Below, one piece after another: positions 11,863 through 24,307 of a stretch of DNA of 64,000 bases. Positions within the stretch are counted from its first letter, which is position 1. Each line of letters begins with the position of its first letter. The translations under genes were made by a program, and so were the position numbers. The stretch is taken from the NCBI RefSeq assembly GCF_964204645.1, contig NC_134025.1, positions 15,590,001 to 15,654,000 of the forward strand, written 5' to 3'. The stretch is from Tubulanus polymorphus (taxonomy: Eukaryota > Nemertea > Palaeonemertea > Tubulaniformes > Tubulanidae). The notes under the pieces were generated by a model that did not search any database, was not told the origin of the DNA, and was given only the letters and a program-made list of their open reading frames with translations.

Positions 11863-13007
11863 CAGGGGCAGATCCAGGGGGGGTTCCGAGGGTTCTAGAA
11901 TACCGTCGTATTATGCACGATATGTATGCATCACACACGCATCATCACGCGACAGTCTGAGCATTACTGCACTTATCAATAGTACACATGCACGCAGGTA
12001 TATACTCTAGTGATCGGTAATGTATAGACGCCGCTCACTAGTGTGCGGCACGTGTATGAATGCTATTGTTTAAACCATTTCGTTCCACTATTTTTTAATC
12101 ATATCATGTCAGCATGTGGCCGCCTACAATACTGTAGTAACAGCACGTGATACAATATCGATTTTCTAGATCAGGGATGATAAGGGGCCATAATTTAAAA
12201 GGAAGAAAATTTTAAATCTCGTAATAACTTATAAATACTGAATGCCGTAGGCGTGAAATCACTGACAGCGCCAGCTGCCAGCTACGAGCGCCAAAGGCGC
12301 GAAGTAATGATGGGGGCCCTCCCCCAGAAAATTTTGATTTTTCACATCGTCTCAGATCGTTTTTCAGCAGTTTTCACGTAGAAAATTCACTCAGAAAATC
12401 AAACAACATCGTCCGATGTTTTATCGTTAAGACACAGCTAGTTCCAAGACGAGTCAAGATGCTCATCATGTATTCATCTGCATAAGAAAACAATGTTAGC
12501 GGCGCCACAAAAGCCGTTTTTCAGTACTACACAGGCAACACTTGGTAAAAAATCAATAATGTAGATACATATATCCACAGACACACAGAAAGACGAAACT
12601 TTGTTTACGAAAATGATTGTATTTAAAATAGATCGGGAAACGCTTTTATGGTCATACCCATCTATCCTTAACATGCTATTATTCTCACCACCCCCTCCCC
12701 ATTTTTTTCCCCATTTTCTGCATTAATCTCAGGGATGATAAAAAAAATCTGAAAATTATCACCCCTGCTAGATGTATGCTCATGCTAGCCACGGCAAGTC
12801 GATTATTACGGAATTCACCACAAGTGTCATAACTGGTCATAACCCCCTACCTTCTTTTTTTTTAACATCAAATCTTTATCAATCTCAGAAATTTTTTTTT
12901 AAAGTAGGAATTCCGATTTAAGTCGGAAGATTGGGATCCCTGCATAGTAGTGAGTGCCCTTATATAATACGGAACCCCTTTGAGATAGGGCCCTGGATCC
13001 ACCCCTG
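11863..13007. mobile_element. Non-autonomous hAT-type element, 5-bp target duplication
   Basis: Left end CAGGGGCAGATCCAGGGG and right end CCTGGATCCACCCCTG are inverted copies of the well known hAT-type terminus CAGGGGCGGATCC. CCTTT sits directly outside both ends (11858-11862 and 13008-13012), a 5-bp target duplication. The inside has GAGCGCCAAAGGCGCGAAG and GGGGGCCCTCCCCCAG (near 12280-12325), a GC-rich patch seen again at 18.06-18.15 kb. No transposase frame. Confidence 0.7.
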
Positions 13008-14289
13008 CCTTTTTGACAGGGTCGGTCGGCAATCGTAAACAAAGGTTTATTTCATGGCCTCATTTGGGACAAAGAAATTAATTCAGTTAACATGATATCA
13101 GGATAACACGTCAATTTCTTGTATATAGGCCTAAATGAACTCATGGACTGCAAATATTTTCAGATCAGACCAAAATCCAGATAAAGCCAATCCGGATTAT
13201 GCGGGCTTGACTGTATCAAGGAAATTTCATTTTCAGCGCTGTTGAAAAACAACTTGTCAATACATGCTTTCCTTTGTTGACAGTTCATTGATTCACCTTT
13301 CTAGTACCTTGTGCGGCCGACCCAGTTTTCCTCAAACACTTTATAGATACCACTGTAGACTAAAATGTGTTAGGCCTAAATGTACCCCTTGTGAAAATAA
13401 AGTGCACTTCAAGTGCACTTCCATGAGTAAAGTACACTCAAAGTGAGTCTACTTTTGTGAAATTAGTGTACTTTTTCATAGGGAAAGTGCACTTCACAAA
13501 ATAGTGTACTCAGTGATTGTACTCATTAAGTCTGCTTTTGTAAAATTAGTGCACTTTATCAAAGGGAAAGTGCACTTCACGAAAAAGTGTACTCGGTAAG
13601 TATTCTACAAGTGTACCACCCAAGGCCAATCCCTTAAGAAAATAAAACGTATTTTCATGTATAAAAATCTATTATCTTTTTTTGTGTGTTTTCCATATGA
13701 AAATATATTTTTTAGCAAAGAAATGTATTTATTGGTCAGTATTTTTCAACAAAATATATTATTTTCATTCGGCTAAAGTAATGAGATAAAAGTAATTATA
13801 CGAATTAGCGTTCACTGTTGACTTACAAAAATGAAATGTCCAAAAACGACTTTGAAAAAATGCAGTCAGCACGGCGCCATTTGCAATTATTTTGAGCAAA
13901 TTTGTTGCTGTTTTTAATCAATTTTCGTAGTTAATTTCTTAGTTGGGACAGTCTGGTGTTTAAATTCAAGCTCCAGGGCAAGTATTATTAATTTTGTTGT
14001 ATAAAATATTTGACTTATGGTCGACGTTATGTTAAATGAGTGAACTGTAATCGGTACAATCTGTGGCATGTACTCTTCTTAATCAATTAAATCAAATGCA
14101 AAACTTTATCTTAATTTCATTCATGATGAATGGGATGTAATGTTAAATGTAAGTAATAAGTAGGCCTAGATTAAACCATGAGCGTTTTTTAAACCACAAT
14201 CTGTCCAGTACTGAAAGAGGCTGGTTTGTATGGTATTATTGATGATTTCTTAATATTTTACAGATGAAACTACCACAAGGATACTGGAG

Positions 14290-14425
14290 GCCAGCAACCA
14301 CGTACGATCATCATCAAGTCCAGTAGCGAAAAACGACCAAGTCGTCGGTCGAAGGTAGCGGCGCGCTGGCACTCGTATGGTCCGGCTGCCTGTCGGCGTC
14401 GTCGGTGTCCAGTAGCGAAAAACTA
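14290..14425 (+). other. CpG-rich patch with a 17-bp direct repeat
   Basis: GTCCAGTAGCGAAAAAC occurs twice, near 14318 and 14407. Between them lies GC-rich DNA with many CpG (AGGTAGCGGCGCGCTGGCA), unlike its surroundings. The patch begins after a splice-acceptor-like TTTACAG at 14257-14263 and is followed by CAG|GTATT near 14440, but all three frames hit stops, so a protein-coding exon is not supported. It may be a promoter-like or untranslated part of the element. Confidence 0.35.
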
Positions 14426-14523
14426 CTAACCATAATCAGGTATTGCACAGTATTTGCCAATTATTTCTACATTTATATAATAACTTATAAAATGAAATTT
14501 TCCATTTATTTCCATTGATTTAG

Positions 14524-15388
14524 GCAAGTATATGAACTTTCAGCAAGAAAAAATTACTGAAAACGAGGATTTGTGTTATGGTAAGTGTTAATTGAAAACC
14601 GTTGTCGAGCAACTTGTTACAAAAACCCCATTTAATTTTTTCATTGTTTCGCTTAGATTGTACCTTTTTCTCCAGATGACTGATATTGTGGGTGGTCATA
14701 GATCTTTCCATAAAGATGTTGGCTCTTGATTATAGCCGTTAATAGTTCAGCATATCTATAGGCGATATATTTATGATTGCTGTACTGGACACTAAATATC
14801 TAAAAAGGCATATGCTCAAAGGGATTGGTCATTCAATAAAGGCTTCTCTTTCGTCAAACCAAGTGCAATAATTAGTAGTAAGTGGTTTGTCGTATTTGAG
14901 TTTTACAGGTGCCTTATTTTCATTGACAACCAGAATCAAATAGATTGATATCCATGATTTGGGAATCATTTTATTAGCTGATGTTGCTACAGATTTGCAC
15001 ATAATAATCTAACTTAAAGTTAGGGGGCCCTGACCTATTTCCTTTTTTAACAGAACTTTATTCACATTACTCTGTATATTACAGCATAAAATGATAACTT
15101 GCTGCTCAAGGTTAAGACAATAAGTCAAAGTAATTGTAAGAATATGCAGGTGGCTAAGGTTTAAAAGGTTTAAGTGACATACCTTTCAAAATGGTGCCCA
15201 TAAAAGGTTTGGGGCTCTCTGATACGAACCACTCTCAACACTTAATTAAAATTCAAGACCCAATAACTGACTAAGACAGCATTTCGTATCATAACTTATA
15301 TCCATTGTCACTTTTTGTTATTTCAGGTTATGTAAAAACGCAATTCCCAAATGCTGAAAGAGCAGCATTCATGGAGGAAGAAGCCTAA
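14524..15388 (+). pseudogene. Two-exon coding fragment, product unknown
   Basis: Exon-like piece 14524-14580 is bounded by TAG and GTAAGTG, textbook acceptor and donor. A second piece, 15327-15388, follows TTATTTCAG and ends in TAA. The phases match across the 746-bp intron (2-nt start, 1-nt end), and both parts are open. They encode a short acidic tail (YMNFQQEKITENEDLCY, then VKTQFPNAERAAFMEEEA). The family is not recognised. It lies inside the AAGTGCACTT-flanked element, so it may be the 3' end of a captured host gene or of the element's own gene. No ATG exon was found. Confidence 0.35.
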
Positions 15389-15699
15389 CAATATGAAAAG
15401 TCGTATTACTATTAAAATTGTAAATAAGGCTGAATAATAACGGAGACAACATAAATGAAATTGGGCATTCAAGTTTCTATTAAGGTATTCAGGATTTTTT
15501 CTTTTGTGCAGAGAAGTGCACTTTGTTCCAATTCAGTGCAGTTTGAGTGTACTTTTTGAGTGCACTTTAGAATAGACTCAAAGTGTACTTTTAAAGTGGA
15601 CTTTAGGGGAAAGTGCACTTTGTTTCAATTCAGTGCACTTTGAGTGCACTTTGAAATGCACTTCTAAAGAGCACTTAAAGTACACTTTATTTTCATATT

Positions 15700-17120
15700 A
15701 ACATAAACTAAAATATCTTAAATAGGACCAATAATCCGGTGGCTCGTCAAACTGGTGTAAAGTAAAAAATCTGTCAGGTAGGCTACCGGTATACAAAAAT
15801 TCATTTCATCAAAAATTAAACGAGAATAAAATATATAAAAGGACTCAATTTTGATCAGTGTGAACTTTTAATGATAACTGACTTTTTACGAGAATGAAAT
15901 CTTTGAAAAATTGATTATAGGCCTTTTGTCTGAACAGATGTTCATAATTTTAATACATTCCTTGAATGACGTAAAACAACTAAAACTATGAGTGACCCAT
16001 TAAGATACGGAACAAACTTGGTGAGACCCTGGGTTTCATCAGAGGTTTTTCATTATCATATACGGACCAACCAGGACAGAAGCTCCCAAGTTCTTCAAAT
16101 CTGAGGCCAGTGCCAGTTATTGACGAAACAAAGATTATCGACTGACATGGTTTTTAATAATTTCACGATACGACTGCTTTAAGTAGCTTACATCTTCACT
16201 CAGACAAATCGTTGTTACGCGTGACCTACACCGTGGCGCGTGTACCCTATAACTGATACATACACGCAGTGAACACAAGAGTATAAGGCGATATTGCCTA
16301 CACGACTGTACACGACTGTTTTAAACGCGAACGCTCATAACTGTGCTGCAGTTAACAAACTAATACTAATAATAAGGCTCCAAAACGGATTGCTTATGCT
16401 TCAATTAATGATGATAAAACAAGTATTCCAACCATGTATATATCAGACTCATCTCTAAAAATCCGATGCTATCAATAAATCAGCCGTGTGGCGAACACGG
16501 TAGTAAATTTCCGCGTTTTGAAACCACATTTTTGTCAGATATCTTGATGCAACATACACAAAACTACATGAATCATTGAACACATCGCACACAATAAATC
16601 GTTATATCATATGCCTTGAATATCAGTATTCGCGCTAGAAATGATGAATATCAACCTATTCAATCGTGCCACCATTTTGTTGGTGAAATAACGCGTACCA
16701 GCTGATCCTCCTAGTTCAATGTTATGTCATCATGATGGAAGTCAAAACCGAGTCAACACAAATTTTATATAACCAAGATTTTGAGGGGTTTCGTCTTTGA
16801 AAGCCCATAACTACCTAACAAAGCGTCGGATTTTGGCGATATAAAGTTCTTCTGACGCAAATAGCATTGAATTTTCACATGTGTGATTTTGGATATTAAA
16901 GATGCTGCATGAAAATACGTGCTCAAATAAATCAAATTTTTGAAACTTTTTGGTTAATTTCTCAAAAAATATAAAACACACGGCTTTCAACTTTGCGTAC
17001 CATAAAGAAAAACCAATTACAAAATAAATGTTTGCTTAATGCTTTATTTCGCGCAGTAGTAGTGAAATTACAGGCTACTGAAATTGCGTTCGAGTGTGCT
17101 AAAAATAGCTTTGAGTGTAG
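15700..17120. other. Intergenic stretch, nothing assignable
   Basis: No family-like frame. CpG-containing patches around 16200-16330 and 16480-16520 without repeat structure I can delimit. Confidence 0.4.
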
Positions 17121-17735
17121 TGTATTAAGCATACAAATAATTATCGATCGGCCAGACTGTTGACATAGGCACAGAAGGTGAATAAATACATCAGATCAAT
17201 CCTTGGCCTTATTGAATAGAATGTGGAAATACAATTTAATGTAAATTTGTTCATAAAAATTGAATTGGATTTGACATTTTTTGCAAAAACAAATTTGATT
17301 GTATTTGCAATTTCAATCACATGGCTAATTAGCATATCAAGGTCATCCATCCAATTTGAGAAAAAAAGCTATTTTGGAACCATGCATAATTGCCAATATT
17401 TTCTGTAGTCCAAATGAAAATATTTCTCCCAAAAAAACCAAATTAACTTAAGATTTCACAGAAATCAATCTATATATGATTTAAATCTTAAAATAAAACC
17501 CAAAAGAAAAACAGAAGAGGATTCCGGGGATTGACTTGACTTGTTAAGATTTTCGCGAAAAACCTCGCGTCAATCTTAACAAGGCCCTTTTTCAAAATTC
17601 AGCTCCCTAGGAATTGGAGAGCTTAAATGAATGATGTTATGAATATATTCTCACTTTGCACCGCCAGAAGGCCTTTCCTCTGGAAACCATGTCATTTAAA
17701 TCCGGCCCATTTGTATAGTAATAGGCCAGAAGTGG
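17121..17735 (+). repeat. Dispersed repeat, copy 2
   Basis: Diverged copy of 10830-11640 in the same orientation, with the shared blocks CACATGGCTAATTAGCATAT (17319), AGATTTCACAGAAATC, TTTAAATCTTAAAATAAAAC and TCTGGAAACCATGTCATTTA (17680). No conserved frame. Confidence 0.6.
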
Positions 17736-17789
17736 CTAGCCTGATAAAATTGAATTTATGTTTACTCGCAGAATAACATTTGTTTGAAT

Positions 17790-17965
17790 TTGCAATTCTG
17801 GCACATAGCTTATTGGCATATCACGGTCAGCCATACCTAGCGTACAAGCCATACCTCCTTGACCCTTCTACAATTGTCAAAGATCAATTGTCCATAGTGT
17901 CGATAAAAAGTCATCAAACCAAATCAACTCAAGATTTTACAGAAATTGAACTTGAAATACAATTT
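17790..17965 (+). repeat. Dispersed repeat, partial copy 3
   Basis: CACATAGCTTATTGGCATAT (17801) and AAACCAAATCAACTCAAGAT followed by TTTTACAGAAATTGAACTTG match the first half of the repeat at 10830 and 17121. It directly follows copy 2, so the two may form a short tandem pair. Confidence 0.45.
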
Positions 17966-18055
17966 TATAATAACACAGACGTAAAACAGTAGACAATAAC
18001 CAAAGATGAGAACGCTGACCTTAATCCGTGGTTTTTTCTTGAGTTAAACACATAA

Positions 18056-18150
18056 ACCAGCTGACGACGAAGCTGTCGGCACCCGCAAGCGCCGAAGGCG
18101 CAAAGCAATTTCGGGTTTGGGGGCCCCCAAGAAAATTTTAGAAATTAAAA
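18056..18150. repeat. Fragment related to the hAT-type element at 11.9 kb
   Basis: GAGCGCCAAAGGCGCGAAG of the 11863 element recurs here as AAGCGCCGAAGGCGCAAAGC, followed by TTGGGGGCCCCCAAGAAAAT. Only this GC-rich inner patch is recognisable; ends are absent. Confidence 0.35.
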
Positions 18151-19945
18151 GTTTTCCCAGGACATATAGCGATCGTGAACCCATGAACGACTATTATATT
18201 TTGGATGGTAATGGCTATTTCCAATGTGGCATATCGTCATTCGATGACAATCAGCACCTCATGCATTTCGGGTCAAGCCCTGAATTATTGCAGTTAAAAT
18301 ACGCTTATGAATGCACACTAAAAATCATAGAAAATAACACAGTGTATAATATCTGAAGGCGTTCACCGCGTACGCGTGTGGCAACAGTAGGCCTATATAC
18401 ATTACTACTATTGCTGCGCGCATGTGTCTGCAACCAATCGATAAATACATACACATTGTAGTAGATACAAAATCAGTGTTGCAATGCAATACGCGACGAT
18501 TAGTAAAACAGGTGCTGAAGGCTTTTACAAATCGCGCCGGAACCAGCTGAGTGAGACCATCATAACCCCCCTATACTTTTACATCATTTTTGGACTATTT
18601 GGAAAATGATATTTTTCAATACCGAAATCCGCGGTTTCCCGCGTATCCACGGGGAATTCTCATCTCTGTAAATAACACAGGTTTATGTGAAGAGCTGCTG
18701 ATATCCATAGCTAACCCAATTAGAGAGAGACAATTTATCCAAAAAAAACAAGGTGTATTAGGAAAATATATGAAAACTACCCAGAATAACATATAGCTAC
18801 AAACGGACAATGGACAGAAAGTGGATGCTACAAATAGGCTAAAAAAGAAACAAAATTCTTAATATGAACTTCCCTAAATTTACGTGGTGGTGCATGTTTA
18901 ATCCTATCTATTGGGAAAGTGCTTCACATCCATGACTCAACATGGGTGTTTTGAAGCTGTTCACACACTGAAGCTTAAGATCAACTACTAATAATGCCCA
19001 TGGGCAAAGTGTGGTTTACCTTGAAAACTGGAGCCTGTTTGGCAAGGGCATAGCTTATGAGAAATCTTTTTAATTTGTGAATTCAAAGGTCTATTATTTC
19101 ATGTTATCTTTATGATATAATTATTTTGTAGTCAAATCCAGGCCAAAAATACATTTGTTTATGGTCGACATCCAAAATTTTGTAGGGTACAGGTAGGCAG
19201 GAACTATTTTATATTTCGAAAAAAACATGTTTTTCACAAAATGAAAAATATTTGAATAAAATTCTATGATATCAGAAATCAGAGGGTGGCTAAATAATCT
19301 TGACAATCTTTTCCAATGTATGGCCGCGGAAGCTATGAAACATACCGGTACCGTAATTAAAAATCAGCGCATGTCAGTAGATCATTTTAATACCACTAAA
19401 ATATTCAGACCTCGACCTATACCTATAGTTTGCTGCTAAACATTTTCAGGTCACAAGAAATTACAATTTATTACAAATTCTATCAAACAGAAAACACAGC
19501 GTTCATCTTCTGCTATAATAGTTTAAATGAAAGCCTATATTCATGTCAAACGTGCACGCTCCAGCAAGCAGTGTTGTTACAGTATCAATATATTTATACA
19601 TGTAGTAGTGTATACTGTAGTAATACGAGCAATCTTATGATTAGCACTCAGCTCCCAAGTGGAGGTTGTATGAATGTTCACTTACACTTCAAGGTCAATC
19701 AAAACAATTACCGGGTATTAAATTGAAACAATACCCATGGCGGATATGTGAAATAATTATATTCTCACCAGCAATGAGCATTTGGAATTTGCGAGAACAC
19801 GGCACCTAGTCCAATGAAATCTTCGCCATTTTGGCTTTCCCATAGTTATTTTAGTAGCGCCGGAATTCCCCGCATGTCCCAAAAAGAGCCAATCACATTT
19901 GCTTGTAGAGACGATGCCCCCCAATCGAGGTCATTGCAATTTTAT
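18151..19945. other. Intergenic stretch, nothing assignable
   Basis: Several short frames on both strands, none with family-like sequence. CpG-containing patch around 18360-18420. Confidence 0.4.
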
Positions 19946-19947
19946 AT

Positions 19948-21430
19948 CATCATCACCATCACCATCACCATCATCTGCCTTAGCTTGTCAGCTCTTCGCA
20001 CAGCATGGCATCGATCACAACCTGGCTCCACCTCGAGTGCTCTTCTGCTGCGCGGATGAGTGATCCAAGACTTAATCCAGTCCACTCCTTGATGTCATCC
20101 AGCCACATCCTGCGCGGTCGCCCTCTAATTCTTTTGTCATCAGCAGAGCCCTGCAGGATGGTATTTGCCAGAGAGCCCTTTGCCCTCGTGATGTGTCCAA
20201 ACCACAGCAGTTTCCGCTTTTTGACGGTGTCCATGAAGCTGTCATGGGATCCAATGATGTCAGTGACCATTTTTCTGACCTCCTTGTTAGATGTGTGCAA
20301 GCACCAGTGGACACCCAGGATGCGGCGAAGGCAATCATCTCAAATGCTGTTTTTCTCGTTGTGAGTTCGACATTCATGGTCCAGGATTCACAGGTGTATG
20401 AGAGGACTGCAAGCACCAAGGATCGTAACAGTCGAATTTTAGACTTCAAGCTGATGTTTCGATCTCGCCATACTGGTTTCAGTCTGGCGAGAGCTCCTGT
20501 TGCTTTCGCAATTCTTGCTTTTACTTCCTTTGTGGAGCTTCCATCCTCGGTCTGTATCGCCCCTAGGTACGTGAACTCAGTTAACTGTTCTAAGTTTGTG
20601 CCTCCAATATCAGTAACAGCCCGTGCTGCCCCACCACTGACCTATGTCTTGGTCTTTGATAGGCTCACTTCCATGCCATATCTCTTGCAGGACCGATCGA
20701 GTGAGGTGGCTTGGTTTTGGTGGTCTCTATCGCAGCTATTGATGAGATCTATGTCATCAGCAAACTTAAAGTTACTGACAATTCATCCGCCAATCTTCAC
20801 CGGCTCTTGGTAATCAATCATCCATTGACTCTTTAGCTTTTTCTTTTTGCCAATGATCTCATCGGCTGTGGTGGTGATGGCTTCTTTCGCTTTGCAGCAC
20901 AGTTCATTTGCACTCTCATCTAGCTCAATTAGTGGGGAAAATTTGCCGCCGATGGTGACCTGATAAACATCTCGAGTCTCTGGGTTCTTCAGCTTGTCAA
21001 GGTCATATTTCACTCTTGAGTTAGTCTTTCTTGGAAGTCTTTTTAGTCGGAGGTTCATGGTTGTCAACACCAGGTTGTGATTGCTCCCGATGTCAGCACC
21101 TGGGAATGTTCTGGTCCTCTTTAGGTTGAAGCTACTGAAGAATCTCCGGTCCACCATTAGATAGTCAATCAGATTGTGTGACTTCCCATTTGGTTAGTGC
21201 CAGGTTGCCTTTTGACTGAGTTTCTGTTTGCAAAAGGTGTTGAGTAATGCTAGGTTGTGGGTGCGTGCAAACTCCAACAAAATGAGCCCTTGGTCATTTG
21301 TTTTACCCAGCCCATGTCTTCCTATGGTACCCAGCCAGCCTGAATAGGCATCAGTCCCAATTTTGGCATACCAGTCTCCATTGTCCATAACCACATCTTG
21401 TTTTGGTAGCTTTGACATTACATCATTTAC
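19948..21430 (-). pseudogene. Internally deleted APE-type non-LTR retrotransposon (RTE-like)
   Basis: Read on the minus strand. 21418-21194 is the middle of an apurinic-type endonuclease (QDVVMDNGDWYAKIGTDAY, NDQGLILLEFARTHNLALL). 21157-20790 is its C-terminal part (VDRRFFSSF, TRTFPGADIGSNHNLVL, KYDLDKLKNPETRDVYQVTI). The frame then jumps at about 20785 straight to the polymerase active-site motif FADDIDLI, so the fingers and motifs before it are deleted. The thumb and C-terminal parts follow with frameshifts (KIRLLRSLVLAVLSYTCESW, VKKRKLLWFGHITRAKGS, RGRPRRMWLDDIKEWTG). Beyond the stop near 19980 is a (TGA/TGG)n tail (19946-19976), as expected for the 3' end. Dead copy. Confidence 0.8.
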
Positions 21431-21439
21431 TTCTGAGTG

Positions 21440-21875
21440 GAATCGTTCCAGGGTTTCGTTGGGACGTTGTTAACCCGGGCCTCGTCCGATCCGGTATGAG
21501 TCTGGTTGAGCGTTTTACCATGTTGAAGCTTGGGCGTAATTTACCTGGCGGTGCCCAGCTACTCTCCAGGTGGTTTGAAATCAGTGTTTTCCCTCACTAA
21601 GGAAGACTGCCATCATCCAAGGCTACGAGCTCTTCCTACCCGGGAGGATGCCTTGAGTGGCTCATGGTCTGCCAGACCAGGTTTGGAATCAGAGTTTTCC
21701 GTCTCCTAGGTGCGGTTTTTTTTTCCAAGCACCACCAGCTCGGCTCACTATGGTCCGCGGTCGGCTTTCTGTGTTATAACCGGACAGGCCTCACGAATGA
21801 GGCTCCCCCAATCCGCCACCTGGGGATGCGCTGAGTGGCTCTGTGAGCTGAGCTCCTGGGAAATGACCCAGAACC
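21440..21875 (-). repeat. GC-rich triplicated stretch, probable 5' region of the non-LTR copy
   Basis: Three related units: ATCAGTGTTTTCCCTCACTA near 21580, ATCAGAGTTTTCCGTCTCCT near 21690, and a third (GGATGCGCTGAGTGGCTCTG near 21825) resembling GGATGCCTTGAGTGGCTCAT near 21645. It adjoins the endonuclease start of the preceding element, so I infer its 5' untranslated region. It could also be an unrelated repeat. Confidence 0.35.
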
Positions 21876-22660
21876 AATTTTATATGCAAGAGCTAAAAAT
21901 TTTCCCGCCAAAAGCAGTTTTTCGTAGAATTTTAACAAAGTTGACCATGTCATCGACAGGGGTCGTTATGTCTTCAATTGCATCTATTATACATCGTTTA
22001 AGCCGAGAACCAATGAAACAAATGCCCACATAAAATAACGTACTGCGATTTTACATAATTGGCTCAATGCCAACTTCAATATCACTAACAAAGGTAAACG
22101 AAAAATCAGAAAAAGTATACAGCAAATCATAAGTAAAAATTCATTAACATTTCACTATTAGTTATTTAGAGATAAGAATTGGCGCAATTAGAATCTTTAA
22201 TTAGAAGTATTTAGTATGTCTAGAATCATTTGAAGTTCCTTGGAAAACTTTAAACTAGACCACATGCTAACTAAATAACTAAATCAACAAATAAGCAACG
22301 CTTTCCGATGAAAATCGATAAGAGATTCTATTACTGCAATGAATGTTTTGAAAGTTCTGAAAAAACTAAGCCACTATCTTTCGTGAGTTATTTTGTACCA
22401 AAGGGACAATTGTCATATGCGTTAGCAAAAATGGACCAAAAGTCTTTAAAGAGGTAGTCATATGGATCTAATCATACAAACCATAGCTTCTCCCACTTCT
22501 TCTTGGAAAATTTCCTTTTGATTAATTGATGAAATAGATAAATTCTGCCATACAGCTCCTGTAGGATGATCAGTGTCTAAAACCAAACCTTCTGACAAAG
22601 GTTCAAGAGTTCCTATAAAGATATATTTCATGATATCAAATTTTCTGATTGTAATAATCA
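21876..22660. other. Intergenic stretch before the Penelope relic
   Basis: AT-rich and without convincing frames. If the downstream relic was once longer, its reverse transcriptase core would have been here, but I cannot detect it. Confidence 0.35.
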
Positions 22661-23000
22661 TTTACTCAATTAGCAATGATAATGTCATCAATCACCTCAT
22701 CAGAAATTGTACTCTAAAAATGATATTCAGAGAACCACCTAGCATATTATTCAGAACAAATCTGAGATATATATTCTAGTCAGCACGTGATGAAAATACA
22801 CACATTCTCGTAATACAGCACACACATACCTATTTACAGAGAATATATTTTCCTCTACTAACTTATAGTTCAAAAGGGGAAAACCGTTTTAGTCAGTTTC
22901 TGTCCCGCTAACATAGCCACTCATACTGATGCTCAAGGCAGTCTACACACTTGTTGCGTGTTGTTATATCGACATTTACGTTATAGCCTAAGACCCCAAA
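22661..23000 (+). pseudogene. Worn relic of a Penelope-like element
   Basis: About 35 codons (22675-22780), starting after NDNVINHLI and including LKMIFREPPSILF and NLRYIF, match the extreme C-terminus of the reverse transcriptases at 48-53 kb (LRIIFKEPPRILF, NLRDIL), and they also end at a stop there. From 22890, TTTTAGTCAGTTTCTGTCCC and TACTGATGCTCAAGGCAGTC align with the 3' untranslated DNA of the young copies (TTTAAATCAGTTTCCGTTCC, GACTGATGCTAAGGGCAGTC). The intervening sequence is diverged. This is an older member of the same lineage, and it too lacks a GIY-YIG domain after the polymerase. Confidence 0.6.
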
Positions 23001-24290
23001 CCACGGGCCAGTTCCCTCACTCAACGCCTTCTCACCATATCGGCAGTTTGTTAGCCAGCACGTCTTATCCGTCTTGGAGGACGGGAAAAAAACTGAAATC
23101 ACAAATTGACGGGACGAGTAGAATATTGTCAGGACAGGTAATAAAGTAATATTTCACCAGAAAATGACGGGCATAATTTGTCCCGGTAACTTCTGATCAA
23201 TCAGCTGAGAGATTCATTCCACACGATAACGCGTCCCGCGATATTTTTATCAACTAGTAAAGTAGAGCAGTACCGCGCAAAGTGCCTCGTTTTGACAGCG
23301 GAATCTGCATACACGTCAATCAACGAGAGCAGTTCCGCAGTGAATGGCCTCGTTTTGAGAATAGATTCAGAACGGATCTGCATATCAATCAACATGATAC
23401 GATGTCTGCTAATAATGGTATGTTTATCCACTGAATTAGTGTCGTTATTTATGACAGAAACGTGTTGCTTTTATTTCATGTTTTTGATAACTAAAACTGG
23501 CAACAAACTGTGTATTTATTGAGCGACATCTGTTATCGTGAAAGCCAAATTGCCTATGAAACACCAGGATACTGCATCTTTTAGTGCTGGGTGTATTGCT
23601 AATCTAATCATGGCGGCTTGCCAAACATTGTACCGTGTTAGCAGTAATGGCATTCTATGTCTTCCCTGATTGAATGCAATTTTAGATTACGAAGTGGCAG
23701 TATCTTCCCTTATCTATACAGTAAATAGCTATAATAGCGTAATTAGTAATATATTTGCCATATCGGTTCGTGAGACATGTGCTCTCACTCACAGCATGCG
23801 ATTTACAATTTTTGTTTATTGATTCTTACTGTGATTGGTGGATCATTATAAAAAACATAACGAATAACAACACCATGTGCTTGAGCACATGGCTAATGTC
23901 ATATCACTTCAAATTTCAAGAATTTCAATAATAAATGAAAATCTAATCTAGTCAAACGCATTGGCATCCAGGTGGGCTAGGCCCGTAAAATATAACTAAG
24001 TGTGAATTTGCAGTCCCAGAGTTCATTGATTCTTGTAGTGTGTAATGGAAAAAAGTATTCTTTCATAGATTCAACAGTAATTCCTAATTATCAGATCAAA
24101 AACTAATGCCCATAATTACTAGGCCTAAATTGAATATCAAACTACAGCCCTCAATTTTTAAGCAGGTACGGGTATCTCGAATTAAGCCTATTATGTTACC
24201 TCCTTATCAGAGGATTTTTTAGACCAAACTAGCAAATTCACTTCAGGAAACAAAAGAAAATCAGATTCCAGTAGTCTAAGATAAGTCGTT
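23001..24290. other. Intergenic stretch, nothing assignable
   Basis: A direct repeat is visible around 23265-23360 (GCAGTACCGCGCAAAGTGCC and GCAGTTCCGCAGTGAATGGC, each followed by TCGTTTTGA). No supported gene. Confidence 0.4.
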
Positions 24291-24307
24291 TTTTCGGGTC
24301 GCAGCCT

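Larger units (their letters stand above)
13395..15692. mobile_element. Candidate DNA element flanked by AAGTGCACTT clusters
   Basis: Between 13395 and 13600 and again between 15510 and 15690 there are many copies of AAGTGCACTT or close variants (AAGTGTACTT, AAGTACACTT) in both orientations; the core is palindromic. The 1.9 kb between the clusters is free of them. Paired clusters of a short motif at both ends are the usual sign of subterminal transposase-binding repeats. The interior holds a CpG-rich patch (14290-14425) and two exon-like pieces. No transposase and no exact ends or target duplication could be fixed. Confidence 0.45.

Noticed and set aside
20005-20813. Forward frames of 119 and 206 codons
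   Set aside because: Antisense of the non-LTR endonuclease/reverse transcriptase fragments, which have clear family motifs on the minus strand.
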